DNA of 64,000 nucleotides from an uncultured Clostridia bacterium (GTDB taxonomy: Bacteria; Bacillota; Clostridia; Christensenellales; Aristaeellaceae), in assembly GCA_934621505.1 (NCBI GenBank), contig CAKTUU010000005.1, positions 1 through 64,000 of the forward strand. The letters are read 5' to 3'. Made by a program: the position numbers and the translations under genes. Positions 8,136 through 16,808 of the stretch are shown here, piece by piece (the first letter of the stretch is position 1; each line of letters starts with the position of its first letter). A model generated the notes under the pieces. That model saw only the letters and a list, made by a program, of their open reading frames with translations. It made no database searches and was not told where the DNA came from.

Positions 8136-9101
8136 ATGAGTACACCCCAATACGCCATCATGCGTTTTGCGAAATACAAGGGCCCGGAGATCAGCAAGAT
8201 CGACGCCCACAACGAACGAACCAAGGAAAGCTACAAAAGCAACCCGGATATTGATCACAGCCGAACCCACCTGAACTTTCACCTGGTTACACCAGAGCGC
8301 CGGTACATAGTCGAAGCAGAAAGGCAGATCAAAGAAGCCAACTGCCGCACCCGTACCGACAGTGTTCGTGTGGTAGAAGTATTGATTACCGCCAGTCCGG
8401 ACTTCTTCAAGGAGAAAACACAGGCAGAAGTCAAAGCATTCTTCCAGCATGCATTGACCTTCATTCAGAAAAATCAATCCCCTGAAACCATCATATCCGC
8501 TGCGGTGCATATGGACGAAGAAACGCCTCATATGCACCTTTCCTTTGTCCCTCTGACAGCGGACAAGCGCCTGACAGCCAAAGAAATCCTCGGCAACCGC
8601 AAAAAGATGATCTGGTGGCAGGATGAATTCTGGAAGCATATGCACGAAAAATATCCTGTTCTGGAACGCGGAGAAAGCGCCAGCGAAACAGGCAGAACCC
8701 ACATCCCGACCCGCTTGTTCAAGGAAGCTGTGCATTTGAACCGGCAGAAGGCGCTGCTGCTTTCTCTGATCTCCGAGGTCAATCCCCTCAACAAAGCCCG
8801 CAAGTCAGCAGAGATTGAGGCGCTGCTGGAACGCTACATTCCCAGCGTGGAGAAAATGCGGACGCAGCTCAAACGATACGACAGCGCTTTTAAGTCGCTC
8901 AAAGCAGAAAAAGCGGAATTGGAGCGGGAGGTCAACGCCTCCAAAGAAAGCGTTGTCAAACGGCTGGAGCTGATGCAAAGACTGAATGACTATGAGGAAC
9001 TGCGGCGCACTGTGGAAGCCATCCCGCTGGAGATTATGCGTGAATACGCTGAGCGAGGCAAAGGAAAGGCTGCTGTCAGAAAACAGGAGGAAAAGCAATG
9101 A
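8136..9101 (+). CDS. mobV: MobV-family relaxase (Mob/Pre)
   Basis: A 321-residue mobilisation protein that would nick oriT and pilot one strand during conjugation by a helper system. The MobV metal-binding motif is seen as HMDEETPHMH at 125-134; the N-terminal motif with HNERTKESYKSNPDID and RTHLNFHL at 25-50 is also typical. The C-terminal third is a charged coiled coil (residues about 230-320). ATG 8136 has GGAGGTATCTGT before it; an upstream in-frame start lacks a site. It overlaps the following small gene by ATGA, indicating translational coupling. It is shorter than many plasmid MobV proteins (about 400-500) but complete in the catalytic region. Confidence 0.88.
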   Translation: MSTPQYAIMRFAKYKGPEISKIDAHNERTKESYKSNPDIDHSRTHLNFHLVTPERRYIVEAERQIKEANCRTRTDSVRVVEVLITASPDFFKEKTQAEVKAFFQHALTFIQKNQSPETIISAAVHMDEETPHMHLSFVPLTADKRLTAKEILGNRKKMIWWQDEFWKHMHEKYPVLERGESASETGRTHIPTRLFKEAVHLNRQKALLLSLISEVNPLNKARKSAEIEALLERYIPSVEKMRTQLKRYDSAFKSLKAEKAELEREVNASKESVVKRLELMQRLNDYEELRRTVEAIPLEIMREYAERGKGKAAVRKQEEKQ

Positions 9102-9328
9102 GTGACAATGTGCTGACCAATATTGTTGAGTTCTGCAAGCCGTCCCCTGATTTCTGGCTGGATGGAAACCGCTGCTGGGACGATGTGCTTCCATCTTTGG
9201 CGGACACGGTGGAACGGGAAGCGGGCGGTACAAACTATGAAATTGAAACTGCTTTTGAAGGAACTGAATCCCTCACAGCTAAGCTAAAACGCCTGATTTT
9301 TAACGAAAAGTACGGAGGTTCCGCATGA
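9098..9328 (+). CDS. Small protein of the mobile element, unknown function
   Basis: A 76-residue acidic protein (MSDNVLTNIVEFCKPSPDFW...). I recognise no family. The gene is well supported: AGGAGG before the ATG, a four-base overlap with the relaxase stop at its 5' end, and a four-base overlap (ATGA, 9325-9328) with a short reading frame that leads into the recombinase. This tight packing suggests cotranscription of relaxase, small protein and recombinase. It may be an accessory factor for mobilisation or excision, but nothing in the sequence shows this. Confidence 0.65.
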   Translation: MSDNVLTNIVEFCKPSPDFWLDGNRCWDDVLPSLADTVEREAGGTNYEIETAFEGTESLTAKLKRLIFNEKYGGSA

Positions 9329-9405
9329 CAAACAGAGACGAACATGATATCATAAAGCTGTGCAATGCAAAATCACCGGCTGACCAGCATCGTAAGGAGG
9401 ACGAA

Positions 9406-11052
9406 ATGTTGGATCAGCAAAAAATCACCATCCTGTAGTGCCGTCTCAGCAATGAGGACGCGCAGGATGGCGAATCGAATTCCATTCAAAATCAACGAGC
9501 CATCCTGACCCGATATGCTCAGGAGCATGGCTACACGAATCTCAAAATCCTTGTGGATGACGGCTACACCGGTACCAACTTCAACCGTCCCGCCGTGCAG
9601 GAGGGCTTTGAACTGGTCAAGCAGGGAGCCGTGGGCTGCTGGATCGTCAAGGATATGTCCCGCTTCGGCAGAGATTATCTGACCGTTGGCCAGTACACGG
9701 AGCTGATCTTCCCCAGCTATGACGTGCGGTTCATCGCCGTCAACGATGGCGTAGACAGCGAGCGCGGTGACAGCGACGGCTTCACGGCCATCCGCAACCT
9801 GTTCAACGAATGGTATCCGCGCGATACCAGCAAGAAGGTTCGCGCCAGCTTCCGTCAGAAGGGAACCAGCGGAAAGCATGTCGGTCATCCGCCCTATGGA
9901 TACAAAAGTGATCCCAACGACAAGGAACAGTGGATTCTGGATGAGGAAGCTGCACCGGTTGTCAAGCGCATCTTCGATCTATGTCTGGATGGAAAAGGGC
10001 CAAGCCAGATTGCAAGGATTCTGGAAAAGGACGAAGTTTTGACCGTTAAATCGCTGTATGCGAAGCAAAAGGGCAAACCGCTGCCGGAGCGTCCGTACAG
10101 CTGGTCTGAACAGTCCATTGTAGGTATTCTGGAACGGATGGAGTATACCGGCTGCATCTGCAACTTCAAGACCTACTCCAAATCGTACAAGCTCAAGAAG
10201 CGTATTCCCAACAGCGTGGAGGACATGTACATCCAGCCTGATGCGCAGGAGGCCATTGTCACCCAGCAGCAATGGGAACGGGTGCAGGAGCTGAGGCAGA
10301 ACAAGCGCCGCCCCACCAAGACGGAACGGCAGGGGTTGTTTTCAGGACTCCTATATTGCGCAGACTGCGGTGAAAAGCTGTACTTCGGCACCTGCAAAAG
10401 CTTCAACGCCAACAAGGATCGCTATGTATGCAGCCGCTACAAAAGTGGTAGAGGCACATGTTCTGCGCACTACATCCGCGAGGATGTATTAAAGGGACTG
10501 GTACTTGAACGGATTCGTGCCGTCAACGCTTATATCCGTAAGGACGCAGAGAGCTTTGCTGAGGAATGGCTGGCGTACCGGCAGACGGAGCAAGAAAATC
10601 GCATCCGTGAATACCGGCGAAAGCTGGACAAAGCAGAAAAGCGTCTGGCAGAGCTGGATGTGCTGATCTCTCGGGTGTACGAAGACGCTGTGTTTGGCAG
10701 AATGAGCAACGAGCGTTATCTGAAGATGACGCAGGACTACGAAGCCGAACAGAAGCGCGTGCGGATGGAAGCGGACAATCTCCGCGAATGGATTGGTCAG
10801 CACGAAAAGACCACGGACGATCTTTCCCACTTCATGAAGTTGGTGGAGAAATACGTGGATGTGCCGGAACTGACGCAGACGATTGTGAACGAATACATCC
10901 GAAAGATCGTCGTCCACGCCCCTGACAAGTCCAGCGGCAAGCGCAGGCAGAAGATTCAAATCATCTTTAACTTTATGGAAGACGACGAGCTGCTTTCTCT
11001 CAACGAGCCCGTTGTCGCTCTATCCACCCACAAAAAGAGAGAGACGGCGTGA
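9406..11052 (+). pseudogene. Large serine recombinase interrupted by an amber codon
   Basis: Read through TAG 9436-9438 this is a complete 548-residue large serine recombinase: resolvase domain (catalytic serine is residue 15 in RLSNED), recombinase domain, zinc ribbon (YCADCGEKLYFGTC ... YVCSRY ... GTCSAHY), coiled coil and a C-terminal domain, as in TnpX/Tn4451-like enzymes. Such enzymes excise and integrate mobilizable elements. The TAG replaces the tyrosine codon expected in the YCRLS motif, so normal translation stops after 10 residues. A restart at GTG 9553 would give 499 residues without the catalytic serine. AAGGAGG before ATG 9406 supports that start; an in-frame ATG at 9325 also reaches the same stop. 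Helicase and sigma genes of the element end with TAG, so general recoding is unlikely. A single-base error is possible. Confidence 0.85.
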
Positions 11053-11133
11053 CCTTCGCGGTCACACCGTCCCTCCCCGACAAGGGGGTTCCTTATCGCC
11101 TTGAAACCTTGTCAAAAAGGGTTTTCCAGACAA

Positions 11134-11525
11134 GGAAAGCCCTTTTCTTATCCCCAAAAATGAAGGAGAAGAACCCACCGGTACCCAACCTTATCTCCCC
11201 GCATAGAAAAGAAACACTCTACCGTTTGATTTTTCGTGTCCGAAAAGATCAAACGGCAGGGTGCCAGCGCCTTCACCCAAGCCCTGCGGGCCTTGTGCCC
11301 GCAGATCGGGGTGCAGGGGCGCTACCCCTGGAAATCCCTTTTCATATCCACAAAAATGAAGGAAAAGAACCCATTCCCGGCACCCAACCTTATCCTCGCA
11401 TAGATAGCAAACACCCCGTCGTTTGATTTTTCGTGTCCGAAAAGATCAAACGGCGGGGTGCCTGTGCCATCACCCAAGCCCTGCGGGCCTTTAGGCCCGC
11501 AGTCCGGGGTGCAGGGGCACTGCCC
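11134..11525. repeat. Diverged 196-bp tandem duplication at the right end of the element
   Basis: Units 11134-11329 and 11330-11525 share blocks such as CCCTTTTC.TATCC, AAAAATGAAGGA.AAGAACC, ACCCAACCTTATC, GCATAGA and AAGCCCTGCGGGCC. Each contains a long dyad with CCGTTTGAT/ATCAAACGG-type arms (11222-11256 and 11414-11457) followed by a second hairpin built from CCTGCGGGCC and GCCCGCAG. There is no gene in 11053-11529. The duplication lies between the recombinase and alaS, so it may hold the integration junction, recombinase sites or terminators. Confidence 0.65.
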
Positions 11526-11529
11526 CTGC

Positions 11530-13524
11530 TTACAGGGTGGGGGTTTTTTCGTCGGGGGTGGTGCCGATAACGGCCTTGATGCGGCGCACACCGGCAGAGG
11601 AGCTTTCCTCCTTCTGGATTTTAAAGCTCTTCAGGTCGCCCGTGTTGGTGGCGTGGGGGCCGCCGCAAATTTCCTTGGAGAAGGAGCCCATGGTGTATAC
11701 CTTTACCAGCTCGCCGTACTTGCTGGCAAACAGGCCGATGGCGCCTTCCGCCCTGGCTTCCGGCACGGTCATTTCCCGGCAGGTGATGGGGGCCTTGGCG
11801 GCAATGGCCTCGTTGACCAGACGCTCCACCTCGGTCAGCTCCTCCTTGGTCATTTTGCGGCCAAAGGAGAAGTCAAAGCGCAAACGCTCGGCGGTAATGT
11901 TGGAGCCCTTCTGGGCCACCTCGTCGCCCAAAACCTTGCGCAGGGCGGCGTGCAGCAGGTGCGTGGCGGTGTGCAGACGGGCGGACTGGGCGCTGTGGTC
12001 GGCCAGTCCGCCCTTGAAGCGCTGCTCCGCGCCCGCCTGGCTGGTGGCCTGGTGCTGCTTGAAGCGCTGGGCAAAATCGTCCTGATCCACGGACAGGCCC
12101 TTTTCCTTGGCCAGCTCAATGGTCATTTCAATGGGGAAGCCGTAGGTGTCGTACAGCTTGAAGGCGCTGCGGCCGTCCATCACATGCAGGCTTTCCATAC
12201 GGGCCTTGACGGCGGCTACGACCGCCGCCTCGTCACCGGCGTTGGCCGCCTCGATGATGGGCGCCATGTCGGGAGAGGGGCGCAGCTTCCTGGTCTGCAC
12301 ATATTCCTGCGCCTGGGCCAGCTTGTTGTCCGCGTTCAGGATGCTTTCCAGGGTGGCGCGGGTCTGGCACACGTTGTTGTAAATCTTGTCAAATTCCTTT
12401 TCGCCCTGACGCAGGGTCTTGGCAAAGCGGGTTTCCTCCAGGGCCAGCTGCTCCAGCACAAAATGCTCGTTGCGCTTCAGCTCCGGGTAAACGTCGCAGT
12501 ACTGGGCAATGATGACCTTGGCGATTTCGCCGGTAAAGCCGTCCGGCATGCCGATGCCCATGCCGTAGCGCACGGCGCGGCGAATCAGGCGGCGCAGCAC
12601 ATAGCCCTGGTCCACATTGGAGGGGCTTACGCCGCGGTCGTCGCCCATGATGAAGGTAGAGGTGCGCATATGGTCGGCAATGATGCGGAACGCCCGGGTG
12701 GTAGCCTCGTCGCTGCCGTAGGTCTTGCCGGACAGCTCCGCGATTTTGGCCAGAATGCCGGTAAAGGCGTCGGTATCGTACACGCTCTTTTTGCCGTTGA
12801 GCACGCAGATGGTGCGCTCCAGACCCATGCCGGTATCCACGTTCTTCTGGCTCAGGGGCTCAAACTTGCCCTCGGCGTTCTTGTTGTACTGCATGAACAC
12901 ATCGTTCCAGATTTCCAGATAACGGCCGCAGGAGCAGGCGGGGGAGCAGTCCGGGCCGCAGGGTTCCTTGTCGGTGATGATAAACATTTCGGTATCCGGG
13001 CCGCAGGGGCCGGTGATGCCGGCGGGACCCCACCAGTTGTTTTCCTTGGGCAGGTAGAACAGGTGGTCGTCGGCCACGCCGCAGCTGCGCCACAGGTTGG
13101 CGCTTTCCTCATCCCGGGGGCAGTCCTCGTCGCCGGCAAACACGGTAAAGGCCAGACGGTCCTTGGGCAGGCCCAGGTATTTTTCGCTGGTTAAAAATTC
13201 CCAGCTCCAGGGAATCATTTCCTTTTTGAAATAATCGCCCAAAGACCAGTTGCCCAGCATTTCAAAGAAGGTCAGGTGGCTAAAATCGCCCACATCGTCA
13301 ATATCGCCGGTGCGCACGCATTTCTGCACGTCGGTCAGGCGGCGGCCGGCGGGGTGCTTCTGGCCCATCAGGTAGGGCACCAGCGGGTGCATGCCCGCGG
13401 TGGTAAACAGCACGGTGGGGTCGTTTTCAGGAATGACGGATGCGCTGGAAATGACCGCGTGGCCGTGGTCCTGGAAGAATTTCAGAAACATGGAACGTAA
13501 CTCGTTAGAGGTATAGGTCTTCAT
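11530..13524 (-). CDS. alaS: Alanyl-tRNA synthetase, short form lacking C-Ala
   Basis: A 664-residue enzyme that charges tRNA-Ala in the cytoplasm. The class II catalytic core is complete (VLFTTAGMHPLVPYL near 50, GDFSHLTFFEMLGNWSLGDY near 100), with a Cys-rich insert CGPDCSPACSCGRYLEIWN near 215. The editing domain carries HTATH at 518-522 and CGGPH at 620-624. The protein stops about 35 residues later, so the roughly 200-residue C-terminal coiled-coil/C-Ala domain of ordinary AlaRS (about 870 residues) is missing. The end is not obviously disrupted, but it lies next to the mobile element junction. ATG 13524 has AGGAGCGACCC upstream, and a perfect promoter lies 85 bases before it. No T-box leader is visible. 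Confidence 0.95.
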   Translation of the reverse strand: MKTYTSNELRSMFLKFFQDHGHAVISSASVIPENDPTVLFTTAGMHPLVPYLMGQKHPAGRRLTDVQKCVRTGDIDDVGDFSHLTFFEMLGNWSLGDYFKKEMIPWSWEFLTSEKYLGLPKDRLAFTVFAGDEDCPRDEESANLWRSCGVADDHLFYLPKENNWWGPAGITGPCGPDTEMFIITDKEPCGPDCSPACSCGRYLEIWNDVFMQYNKNAEGKFEPLSQKNVDTGMGLERTICVLNGKKSVYDTDAFTGILAKIAELSGKTYGSDEATTRAFRIIADHMRTSTFIMGDDRGVSPSNVDQGYVLRRLIRRAVRYGMGIGMPDGFTGEIAKVIIAQYCDVYPELKRNEHFVLEQLALEETRFAKTLRQGEKEFDKIYNNVCQTRATLESILNADNKLAQAQEYVQTRKLRPSPDMAPIIEAANAGDEAAVVAAVKARMESLHVMDGRSAFKLYDTYGFPIEMTIELAKEKGLSVDQDDFAQRFKQHQATSQAGAEQRFKGGLADHSAQSARLHTATHLLHAALRKVLGDEVAQKGSNITAERLRFDFSFGRKMTKEELTEVERLVNEAIAAKAPITCREMTVPEARAEGAIGLFASKYGELVKVYTMGSFSKEICGGPHATNTGDLKSFKIQKEESSSAGVRRIKAVIGTTPDEKTPTL

Positions 13525-13605
13525 GGATGGGTCGCTCCTTCGTCAAGATGGAAGATCAAAGCGGAAAAGAGCCGGTTTGGCCCAGTCTGTTTACACTTCC
13601 TGCCT

Positions 13606-13634
13606 ATTATAGTGAAATAACGGATGGGTGTCAA
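13606..13634 (-). promoter_or_regulatory. Consensus sigma-A promoter of alaS
   Basis: TTGACA (13629-13634) and TATAAT (13606-13611) on the minus strand with a 17-base spacer, both perfect. The leader to the alaS start is only about 75 bases, too short for a T-box antiterminator. The rest of the 13525-13859 gap shows only the promoter of the divergent gene. Confidence 0.85.
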
Positions 13635-13793
13635 TGCAAAGTGGGGGAAGTTTGGGGGGAATGTGGCCCCGGCGCGGCAAGGTCGGCAGGTAGGACATAA
13701 TGCTTTCATGGGAATTACCAATTATGATGTATAAACCATATATTATGTAAGCCATTTTTTTGCTGAAAATCCATTTTATTGTCCGAAACCTTA

Positions 13794-13802
13794 TGCTATA
13801 AT
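13794..13802 (+). promoter_or_regulatory. Extended -10 promoter of the RCC1/InlB surface protein
   Basis: TGCTATAAT gives an extended -10 element with a perfect TATAAT at 13797-13802, about 58 bases before the ATG at 13860. A convincing -35 hexamer at the usual distance is not seen, which fits an extended -10 promoter. Confidence 0.55.
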
Positions 13803-13859
13803 GAATCAGAATACAACGGTTCGTAACTACATCGAAAAAGACGAAAGTTGGAGGAACCT

Positions 13860-16603
13860 ATGAAGAATAACGTTCTGCGGAAACTGCTGATTTTGTGTAT
13901 GGGGGGGGTATCGCCATTACCTCCTCGGCGCTGGCCGCTACGGTAACGGTGGCTACGGACGGGAACGGCAAGGTATCCACGGATGGCACTGTGTGGGCGG
14001 AAAGCGTACAGCTGACGGTTGCCGATGGGGAAGCCCTGGGCGATGATGGGGTGAAGTACCATCCCAATCAAAAGTATAAATATGACCATGTAACGACGGA
14101 AACGATCACGTTTGCGAAAAAATTGTCAAGCCTGCGGTCAAATATGCTCATGCTGGATCAAAACCACGATGTTTACGGCATAGGTTCAAACAACTACGGT
14201 GAGTTAGGTCCCAATAAAGGTGAATATAAACAATTTATACAGATTGGAATTCAGGATGAAGGACAGGATGTAAAGTTTAAGGATATAGCAATCGGTAATG
14301 AGTTTAGCGTATTGCTGGACGAAGATGGAAATGTCTGGACTGCTGGAAACAACAGATCTGGAAAACTTGGCAGAGGCGGTGACAATACGGTCTTTCAAAA
14401 GATTGACACGCAAGGCGTCCCGGTCAAGTTTGCTGCTGTAGCGGCAGGATATGACTTTGCCATTCTGCTGGACACGGACGGCCATCTATGGGGGATGGGT
14501 TCCAATGAAAAAAGACAGCTTGGTTCAGTAACTCCTGCAAATAATACATGCGCACGGCTTTTAGGCGAAAACAAGGATCTCACCTTCACAGCCATTGCCG
14601 CAGGAAATGCATTCTCTATCCTGCTGGGCACGGACGGCCGTGTTTGGGGAATGGGAGCAAACAATTATGGACAGTTAGGCCTTAATGCAGATGAATACGA
14701 TGGCCGCCCTTTTCAGGAATTAAAATGTAGTGAGTCGGACGTTCGTTTTAAAGCAATCGCTGCCGGTTCTCAGCATACCGTGTTGCTGGATGACAAGGGC
14801 AATGTCTGGACCGCCGGTTCTCATAATGGGGGGCAGCTTGGAAGAGAAACATCAAAAGATATGCAAGGAATAGCATATTCAGACAGTTTTCAAAAAGTAA
14901 CGCTTCCTGACAATGTGGGCACTGTTTCGTCTATTTATGCAGGATGGTCTCAAACCTTTATTCAGAATCAAGAAGGAAATATCTGGGCGGCAGGCTACAA
15001 CACAAATGGTCAGCTTGGCATTAGAACAATCACGAATACAGCCGCTTTTACTCCGGTAACAATCGCCGGGGCGGGAAAGATTAAATATGTGCTGACAAGC
15101 TCCGGCCTTACCCATGTCATTGATGAAAAAGGAAAAGTGTACTCGGCGGGCGTTGACACTGCGGTGCTTGGCAGAAAAACGAATTCAAGTAAAAACCCCA
15201 CATTTGAGCCCATTGATTCAAGCATCGAAACCACGACATGGGGCGATATGATAACCCGGAAAATCAATGGCGATACCATGTTTACAGTTCATGCGGTCAA
15301 ACAAACACGGATCCATATTCGCTATGACCTGGATAACGGAGAATGGATACAAATCGACCGGAGGGAGGATTATTACGAAAATGAGACTCCTAACTATGTG
15401 CATCCCGTTGACGGCCCGACGAATGTAAAAAAGCCGGGTTACACCTTCGATGGATGGGAAAAACCCACAACGTCAGGAGACGACATTGAGTATTGGATTA
15501 AATATAAAGCAAAGTGGAAGCAAAACGTCTATACCATTCACTATGATATGACCGAAGGCGGCGAACCGTCGACAATACCGGATAAAACGGACGCTGCCTG
15601 GGATACCGTTATCCGGAAAGATGTACCGGAGATTACAAGGCCTGGCTATACTCTTTCGGGAGATATGTGGTGGTATACCAGTACAAGCAACAGGGGATAT
15701 TTCGTGTCACGAAAGACCACCTGCGGAAGCCTTCTTACGACCGCAGGGGATGAAGCGGTTCGGGAAATCACCATCAAACCCGTCTGGGCGGAAAAAACGG
15801 GCTATACCGTCCGCTTTGATACCGATGGCGGAACGACCATTGGGGATAAGAAAAATCTCAAATGGACCGCCGCTGTGCTGGACGCGGTTTCCGACCCGAT
15901 CAAAAACGGCTGGATCTTTGACGGATGGACGTATAACGGCAATCCTGTAAGCGCCAGCGCCACCTATGCCGACCTGGCGGGCACGGATGACGACCCGTCC
16001 CATATTCTGGTGGTAAAGGCAAAATGGCGGGACGCCACATCCCCCGTCATTACCGGCGTGGAGGACGGCAAAACCTACTGCTCGGCCCAAACCATGACCG
16101 TTACCGACAACGATCTGGAATCCGTAACGGTAAACGGCGCGCCCGTTCAGCTGGACGCGCAAAACCAGTATGTGCTGAAGCCCGGCAATGGTCCGCAAAG
16201 AATTGTGGCCAGGGACCGGGCGGGCAATACCACGGAAGTGACCGTTACCATTAACGACGGCCATACCGGCGGCAGCGCCACCTGTGTGGCGAAGGCCCGC
16301 TGCCAGGTGTGCGGCGTGGAATACGGGGAGGTAAACCCCCGCAACCACGCGGCGCTGCGGCATGTTCCGGCCCAGGATTCCACCCTGTCCAAGGAAGGAA
16401 ACATCGAGTACTGGTACTGCGCCGCCTGCGGCAAGTACTTTAGAGACGCGGCGGGAACCAGCGAAATTTCCAGGGAACAAACCATCGTACCCAAGCTGGC
16501 GCCCAAAACCGGCGATGAAAGCAGGCTGGCGCTGTGGTTTGCCCTGCTGCTGATCAGCGGCGGAACCATCGCCATCGCGATTCGCAAAAAGAAAACCCGT
16601 TGA
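13860..16603 (+). CDS. Wall-anchored RCC1-repeat/InlB-repeat surface protein, frameshifted in signal peptide
   Basis: From ATG 13860 (TTGGAGGAACCT upstream) the frame gives MKNNVLRKLLILCMGG and then breaks at a G8 run (13901-13908). One extra G would give a signal peptide ending GIAITSSALA and join the 902-residue frame. The exported part has about seven RCC1-type propeller repeats (pattern W.aG.N..GQLG, bases 14170-15180), then InlB/Listeria-Bacteroides-type repeats (GYTFDGWEKP ... YKAKWKQ, FDGW twice), a short Ig-like or Zn-ribbon-like region with CxxC pairs, and a sortase signal LAPKTGD with a hydrophobic helix and IRKKKTR tail. It should be a covalently anchored adhesin-like protein. The first half is AT-richer than the second, suggesting a mosaic origin. 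As sequenced, no exported product is made. Confidence 0.85.
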
Positions 16604-16612
16604 TCGAACCAA

Positions 16613-16650
16613 AACCCCCGCCCTCCCAATCGTTTGGGACGGCGGGGGTT
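16613..16650 (+). terminator. Terminator of the surface-protein gene
   Basis: AACCCCCGCC pairs perfectly with GGCGGGGGTT around an 18-base loop, 10 bases after the stop codon. The tail is weak in T, so efficiency is uncertain. Confidence 0.65.
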
Positions 16651-16731
16651 CCGTCTTGTCTAAAAATCCCTGATTGGCCGCCGGCGCCCGCGAACAGCGC
16701 TTCGCTGGTTCGCGGAAAAAGTGCCGCGGCA

Positions 16732-16784
16732 CAAGGCTTAGGGGCGCTAAAACCCCGGCAGGAGGCAGTGCCTCCTGCACCTCC
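16732..16784 (-). repeat. GC-rich dispersed repeat, copy 1
   Basis: The sequence begins CAAGGCTTAGGGGCGCT, continues AAAACCCCGGCAGGAGGC and ends CCTCCTGCACCTCC. The same series, in the opposite orientation, is found at 33053-33111 and 50090-50143. Each copy sits just downstream of a gene. This one separates the surface-protein gene from the convergent dapL gene and can fold into a hairpin through its GGAGGC/GCCTCC arms. Confidence 0.65.
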
Positions 16785-16808
16785 ACCTTTGGGGCGGCGG
16801 GTTTTCGT

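Larger units (their letters stand above)
1494..11525. mobile_element. Integrative mobilizable element (approximate limits)
   Basis: The block contains a large serine recombinase, a MobV relaxase, a CHC2/D5 replication pair, an XRE regulator, a sigma factor and an AbiE toxin-antitoxin pair. It is visibly poorer in GC than the chromosome that starts with alaS at 11.5 kb. No type IV secretion genes are present, so it would depend on a helper for transfer. Recombinases of this kind usually lie at one end of the element, which puts the right limit between 11053 and 11525. The left limit is uncertain: it may be at the hairpin array, or the DegV/DUF308 genes may be cargo with the true end outside the window. 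No attachment-site duplication could be identified. Confidence 0.6.

Noticed and set aside
9325..9438. Separate 37-codon gene starting at ATG 9325
   Set aside because: It is in frame with the recombinase and only ends because of the same TAG; more likely an alternative start region, with AAGGAGG favouring 9406.
9406..9560. General reassignment of TAG to an amino acid in this element
   Set aside because: The helicase gene (TAG 7858-7860) and the sigma gene end at TAG with no conserved coding beyond, so TAG is used as stop.
13525..13640. T-box leader for alaS
   Set aside because: The consensus promoter leaves only about 75 bases of leader, with no T-box sequence or specifier stem.
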